This document shows, piece after piece, positions 5,501 to 7,965 of a stretch of 7,965 nucleotides of DNA (position 1 is the first letter of the stretch; each line of letters opens with the position of its first letter). A program made the position numbers and the translations under genes. Source of the DNA: an uncultured Erysipelotrichaceae bacterium. GTDB taxonomy: Bacteria; Bacillota_I; Bacilli_A; Erysipelotrichales; Erysipelotrichaceae. The notes beneath the pieces are model-generated. The model was given only the letters and a program-made list of their open reading frames with translations, was not told where the DNA came from and did no database searches. The stretch lies in the NCBI GenBank assembly GCA_947575425.1, contig CANPNQ010000036.1, forward strand, positions 1 through 7,965, given 5' to 3'.

Positions 5501-6178
5501 TTACAGGAAAATTTGTGTTGCTTTTGTCTGTATCTCTCGTGGATAACAGATCAATCGTCCGCTTGAATCGGCGCTTGCCAACAATACGTCGGATAAGGAC
5601 AGATGATGCTCTTTCAGTTTTTGTAAGAGCCATGTGCGATCCTTTTGAATCAAAGCAAGCTCCTGTGGTAATATCTCACCGTCAATGATGACGTTGATGA
5701 ACAAGGCAGGCGCTTTTTGCTTGTCTTGTGCGTAGGGCAGAAAGGAAATCTTTCCGCTGGTCTCCATCAGCGCAAAGGCAATCTTTGATAAATCAAAATA
5801 TCCCGCAACACGCGCTTCACTTAACAGATCATTGACGCTCAGATGCGCCTTTTTCATATGGCTTTGGATGAGCTTTCCATCTGCCATCAATAGCATCGGG
5901 ACTCCATCGATCAGCTTGCGTGCTTTTAGGGAATGTAGGGATAATTGATTCTCAAGATAGGAAGCCGATACAAAAACAGCGATCGCTACCATGGGTGCAA
6001 TCAGCGGAATCTGTTCATCCACAGCCATATAAGCTGCCATGGAGCCGATGGTAATACCGGTGATATAATCATAAAAGGAAAGCTGAGAAATCTGTTTGGG
6101 ACCGTTGATTCTAGCGAGTAGCTGTAAGGTAAATACCGCAAGCAGAGCGCGGATTATGATCGATGGAATGGAAGTCAT
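5501..6178 (-). CDS. DUF421/YetF-family membrane protein
   Basis: 225 residues, the typical YetF-family length. Three hydrophobic segments come first, about 4-23, 38-53 and 57-75, including the family-typical FYDYITGITIGSMAA (35-49). The cytosolic part follows: LIDGVPMLLMADGKLI (89-104), the LLSEARVAGYFDLSKI stretch (118-133), ALMETSGKISF (136-146), then a second alpha/beta segment (157-215). YetF and relatives are widespread in Bacillota, some under sporulation or stress control, and their molecular function is not established. The AGGAGG on the minus strand ends 11 nt before the ATG at 6178, rather far, but no other in-frame start lies nearer. The gene is convergent with the SDR gene, with 40 nt between their stops. 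Confidence 0.88.
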   Translation of the reverse strand: MTSIPSIIIRALLAVFTLQLLARINGPKQISQLSFYDYITGITIGSMAAYMAVDEQIPLIAPMVAIAVFVSASYLENQLSLHSLKARKLIDGVPMLLMADGKLIQSHMKKAHLSVNDLLSEARVAGYFDLSKIAFALMETSGKISFLPYAQDKQKAPALFINVIIDGEILPQELALIQKDRTWLLQKLKEHHLSLSDVLLASADSSGRLICYPREIQTKATQIFL

Positions 6179-6230
6179 ATCACATTCGTCCTCCTTCTGT
6201 CATCTAGTATTCCCATAGAATATCGACACA

Positions 6231-6261
6231 ACCATGATGGAACAGGAGGATTTATCATGGT
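6231..6261. repeat. 8-bp inverted repeat with a ribosome binding site in its loop
   Basis: ACCATGAT (6231-6238) and ATCATGGT (6254-6261) are perfectly complementary around a 15-nt loop containing AGGAGG. The 3' arm includes the ATG of a 19-codon frame. T-rich sequence (ATTTCTTTTTC) follows on the plus strand. It could act as a weak terminator, a protein-binding palindrome, or a start-codon-masking hairpin. Confidence 0.4.
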
Positions 6262-6316
6262 ATTTCTTTTTCAGCTATTTGTTTCATCCAAAATGAGGAA
6301 CATTCCATGCCAATGA
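6257..6316 (+). CDS. Possible 19-residue peptide, hydrophobic N-terminus
   Basis: ATG at 6257 follows AGGAGG (6244-6249) at 7 nt spacing, an excellent ribosome binding site. The peptide is MVFLFQLFVSSKMRNIPCQ, ending at TGA 6314-6316. The first nine residues are hydrophobic. No clear promoter precedes it, and the start codon lies in the arm of a perfect 8-bp hairpin. It may be a real small protein, a leader peptide, or the 5' stump of a lost gene. I do not recognise it. Confidence 0.25.
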   Translation: MVFLFQLFVSSKMRNIPCQ

Positions 6317-6355
6317 TTATACCAATTTCAAACGTGTAAGAGACAGAATTGTGAA

Positions 6356-6389
6356 TTGCTTGAAAAAGACGATAGGGATATAGTAAAAT
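6356..6389 (+). promoter_or_regulatory. Promoter-like sequence far upstream of the response regulator gene
   Basis: TTGAAA (6360-6365) and TAAAAT (6384-6389), spaced 18 bp, each match consensus at 5 of 6. An overlapping pair TTGCTT (6356-6361) and TATAGT (6379-6384) is spaced 17 bp. A transcript starting near 6396 would have a leader of about 230 nt before the regulator, containing only a 7-codon frame (MKEKIIP, 6413-6436) and a hairpin TTTGGC/GCCAAA (6507-6512 with 6530-6535). Confidence 0.4.
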
Positions 6390-6488
6390 AGAATTTAGGA
6401 AGTGTGATTTATATGAAAGAAAAAATAATCCCATAATAAATGCTTTACTTTTGTAGATGCAACGGTTATGTAAGTAAAATCGTATTGA

Positions 6489-6569
6489 TGGTGCGATGAA
6501 TATAAATTTGGCGATTTATTTCTAAAGATGCCAAAAAACCTGCTGATACCTGAAGAAAGAAAGCGATAA
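6489..6569 (+). pseudogene. Short protein-like tail without a start
   Basis: Between TGA 6486-6488 and TAA 6567-6569 the frame reads WCDEYKFGDLFL then KMPKNLLIPEERKR. It looks like a protein C-terminus, and the only ATG (6528) would leave 13 codons without a ribosome binding site. It may be the end of a gene lost when the neighbouring two-component module arrived, or chance in AT-rich DNA. The rest of 6179-6626 shows no other coding signal. Confidence 0.2.
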
Positions 6570-6570
6570 A

Positions 6571-6599
6571 TTGACCGATTTTTGACTTTTAGATTTTAT
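6571..6599 (+). promoter_or_regulatory. Promoter of the two-component operon with TTGAC direct repeats
   Basis: TTGACC (6571-6576) and TTTTAT (6594-6599) are spaced by exactly 17 bp, matching consensus at 5 and 4 of 6. TTGAC occurs at 6571 and again at 6582, an 11-bp period. Direct repeats about one helical turn apart are the usual operator form for OmpR/PhoB-family regulators, so autoregulation is plausible. The start would be near 6606, 21 nt before the regulator ATG. Confidence 0.5.
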
Positions 6600-6626
6600 C
6601 ATATATGAGATTGGAGGTTTTTTATT

Positions 6627-7301
6627 ATGGCGCATAAAATACTCATTGTTGATGATGAAAAAATGCTGACTGAATTATTATCAAGTCACTTACAGGCTTG
6701 TGGATATGAAACTTTTGTAGCCGAAGATGCGCAGCAGGCAATATCAATGCTTACTACTTATCCAGATTTAATTTTGCTTGACATCAGTATGCCTGAAATG
6801 GATGGATTGGAGCTATGTAAAATTATCCGTAATAATGTTATCTGTCCTATTTTGTTTTTAACCGCTCGAATTACAGAACAGGACAAGATAAACGGTTTGC
6901 AGGCTGGTGGCGATGACTACATAACCAAGCCCTTTAGTTTACAAGAATTGAGCGCAAGGGTGGCGGCTCATTTGCGGCGGGATGAGAGAAGTAAGTGTAC
7001 GCCTAAAATCGTATCTTCTCAGGGTTTCATTGTAAATCTTGCTGAACGCAAAATTTTTTATGGAGAAACGGAGTTGAACTTATCCAATCGTGAATTCGAT
7101 ATTGTTGAATTTCTGATGTGTCATGCGAATCAAATATTTGATAAAGAGCGGATATATGAAGCGGTATGGGGCTTTCATGGTGAGGGCGATAGCAATGTTA
7201 TTAAAGAGCATATCCGAAAAATCAGAAATAAACTGACGGATGCTACAGGCAAGGAATATATAGAAACAGTTTGGGGGATGGGATATAGATGGAAAAAATA
7301 A
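6627..7301 (+). CDS. OmpR/PhoB-family response regulator
   Basis: 224 residues, standard length. Receiver domain 1-118: acidic pocket D9/D10, phosphoacceptor D52 in LILLDISMPEMDG, switch T79 in FLTAR, and K101 in ITKPF. The winged-helix DNA-binding domain runs from about 128 to 224, with LSNREFDIVEFL (152-163), the recognition-helix area DSNVIKEHIRKIRNKL (188-203) and the terminal wing ETVWGMGYRW (213-222). The type resembles regulators that control peptide-antibiotic resistance transporters (VanR/SpaR/CprR-like), but that target is a guess from family resemblance. GGAGG (6613-6617) lies 9 nt before the ATG. The end overlaps the kinase start by 13 nt, indicating translational coupling. Codon choice is more AT-rich (TTA, AAT, ATA) than in the genes upstream. 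Confidence 0.95.
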   Translation: MAHKILIVDDEKMLTELLSSHLQACGYETFVAEDAQQAISMLTTYPDLILLDISMPEMDGLELCKIIRNNVICPILFLTARITEQDKINGLQAGGDDYITKPFSLQELSARVAAHLRRDERSKCTPKIVSSQGFIVNLAERKIFYGETELNLSNREFDIVEFLMCHANQIFDKERIYEAVWGFHGEGDSNVIKEHIRKIRNKLTDATGKEYIETVWGMGYRWKK

Positions 7302-7965
7302 GAAACCCCAAGTCAATAAAAGGAGCCTTTATCGGGGCTGTTGCCATTTCAATGCTAATTGTTATTGCATCGTCTGTTCTGACAATTTACGGCTGTTACC
7401 GCATACAGAAGTACATACTTCCCAATTCACAGGAGATTTGGCTGCATGCGCAGACTATTATGGCAGATGGGACGATATCTGAGATGAAGCAAAGATTAAA
7501 CCTTGATGAAGCTTCTACACTATCTATACTTGCTTCGAATAAGAGCAGCGAAGAACAAGCGTTAGCGAATACTGAGTTTATGATAGAGAAAATTGAATCC
7601 AGTTTTTCAACACTGCGCCCGAATCAACAGTTATTATATAGAGCGATGAGCGTTTCCATGGTGGGACTGCCTTTCATCTATTCGGTTATAGGCATTGCAT
7701 TGTGTGCATGGTGGTTTTATAAGAAAAATCTGTCTCCGCCGATTCAAGTCCTTGCGGATGCAACAAAACATATAAGAGAGCAAGATCTTGATTTTACGGT
7801 TGTTTATAACAATAACAATGAATTAGGCAGGCTTTGCACAGCTTTTGAAGAAATGCGGCAGGCGCTCTATGATAATAACCGACATCTATGGAATATGATG
7901 GAGCAGCGGAGAATTTTACAAGCATCCGTGGCACATGATCTCAGAAATCCGATTGCGATTATAGA
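7289..7965 (+). CDS. Sensor histidine kinase, 3' end outside the window
   Basis: The ATG at 7289 lies inside the regulator's last codons, with purine-rich GGGGGATGGGA ahead as ribosome binding site. 225 complete codons are visible and the frame runs off the right edge. TM1 is about 13-35 (FIGAVAISMLIVIASSVLTI), followed by an extracytoplasmic loop of about 85 residues (36-120) and TM2 about 122-144. HAMP linker 146-198 includes LSPPIQVLADATKHI and the NNELGRLCTAFEEMR segment. The dimerization helix has the H-box ASVAHDLRNP with phosphoacceptor H216. The ATP-binding domain is missing. It pairs with the preceding regulator. The ligand is unknown; kinases of this layout in gut Bacillota often sit beside antimicrobial-peptide ABC transporters, which would lie downstream. 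Confidence 0.93.
   Translation, partial: MEKIRNPKSIKGAFIGAVAISMLIVIASSVLTIYGCYRIQKYILPNSQEIWLHAQTIMADGTISEMKQRLNLDEASTLSILASNKSSEEQALANTEFMIEKIESSFSTLRPNQQLLYRAMSVSMVGLPFIYSVIGIALCAWWFYKKNLSPPIQVLADATKHIREQDLDFTVVYNNNNELGRLCTAFEEMRQALYDNNRHLWNMMEQRRILQASVAHDLRNPIAII

Noticed and set aside
6334..6346. GTGTAAGAGACAG resembles the Tn5/Nextera mosaic end.
   Set aside because: The mosaic end reads GTGTATAAGAGACAG. Two bases are missing and no flanking adapter sequence is present, so chance is more likely than adapter contamination.
6413..6436. Seven-codon frame MKEKIIP.
   Set aside because: Too short to judge, with only a weak AGGAAG upstream; mentioned within the promoter entry.

Overview
The window reads as a chromosomal segment of a low-to-moderate GC Bacillota. 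The genes have strong AAGGAGG-type ribosome binding sites and the families are typically firmicute (ClpA-like ATPase, MgtE, DUF1287, DUF421/YetF, OmpR-type two-component pair). A gut clostridial or Erysipelotrichia-like host is plausible. No rRNA, tRNA or marker gene is present, so the exact taxon is inference only.

Layout. (1) Bases 1-1436 hold the 3' part of a Clp/Hsp100 ATPase. Its first AAA+ module is intact, but its second has lost nearly every catalytic residue. (2) Bases 1437-2460 have no intact gene. They contain several inverted repeats, two terminator-like hairpins, and two protein-like fragments on opposite strands without starts, so I read this stretch as decayed. (3) Bases 2427-4620 look like one transcription unit: an extended -10 promoter, a short acidic/proline-containing leader ORF with two mutually exclusive hairpins, mgtE (Mg2+ channel) broken by one frameshift at an A-tract, and a membrane-anchored DUF1287 protein 12 nt further on. 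(4) Bases 4705-5460 encode a classical short-chain dehydrogenase, which faces a DUF421/YetF membrane protein (5501-6178, minus strand). (5) Bases 6179-6626 are an AT-rich intergenic stretch with a hairpin, two promoter-like sequences and fragments. (6) Bases 6627-7965 encode an OmpR/VanR-type response regulator and the overlapping start of its sensor kinase, which runs off the window. The last region looks more AT-rich than the rest and could be the edge of an acquired module.

Working together: the mgtE leader, mgtE and DUF1287 gene form a probable Mg2+-import/envelope unit. The two-component genes are translationally overlapped and probably autoregulated from the promoter at 6571-6599, which carries two TTGAC repeats 11 bp apart. 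The best candidates for something undescribed are the mgtE leader arrangement and the Clp protein with a dead second ring. Neither has been tested against databases here.
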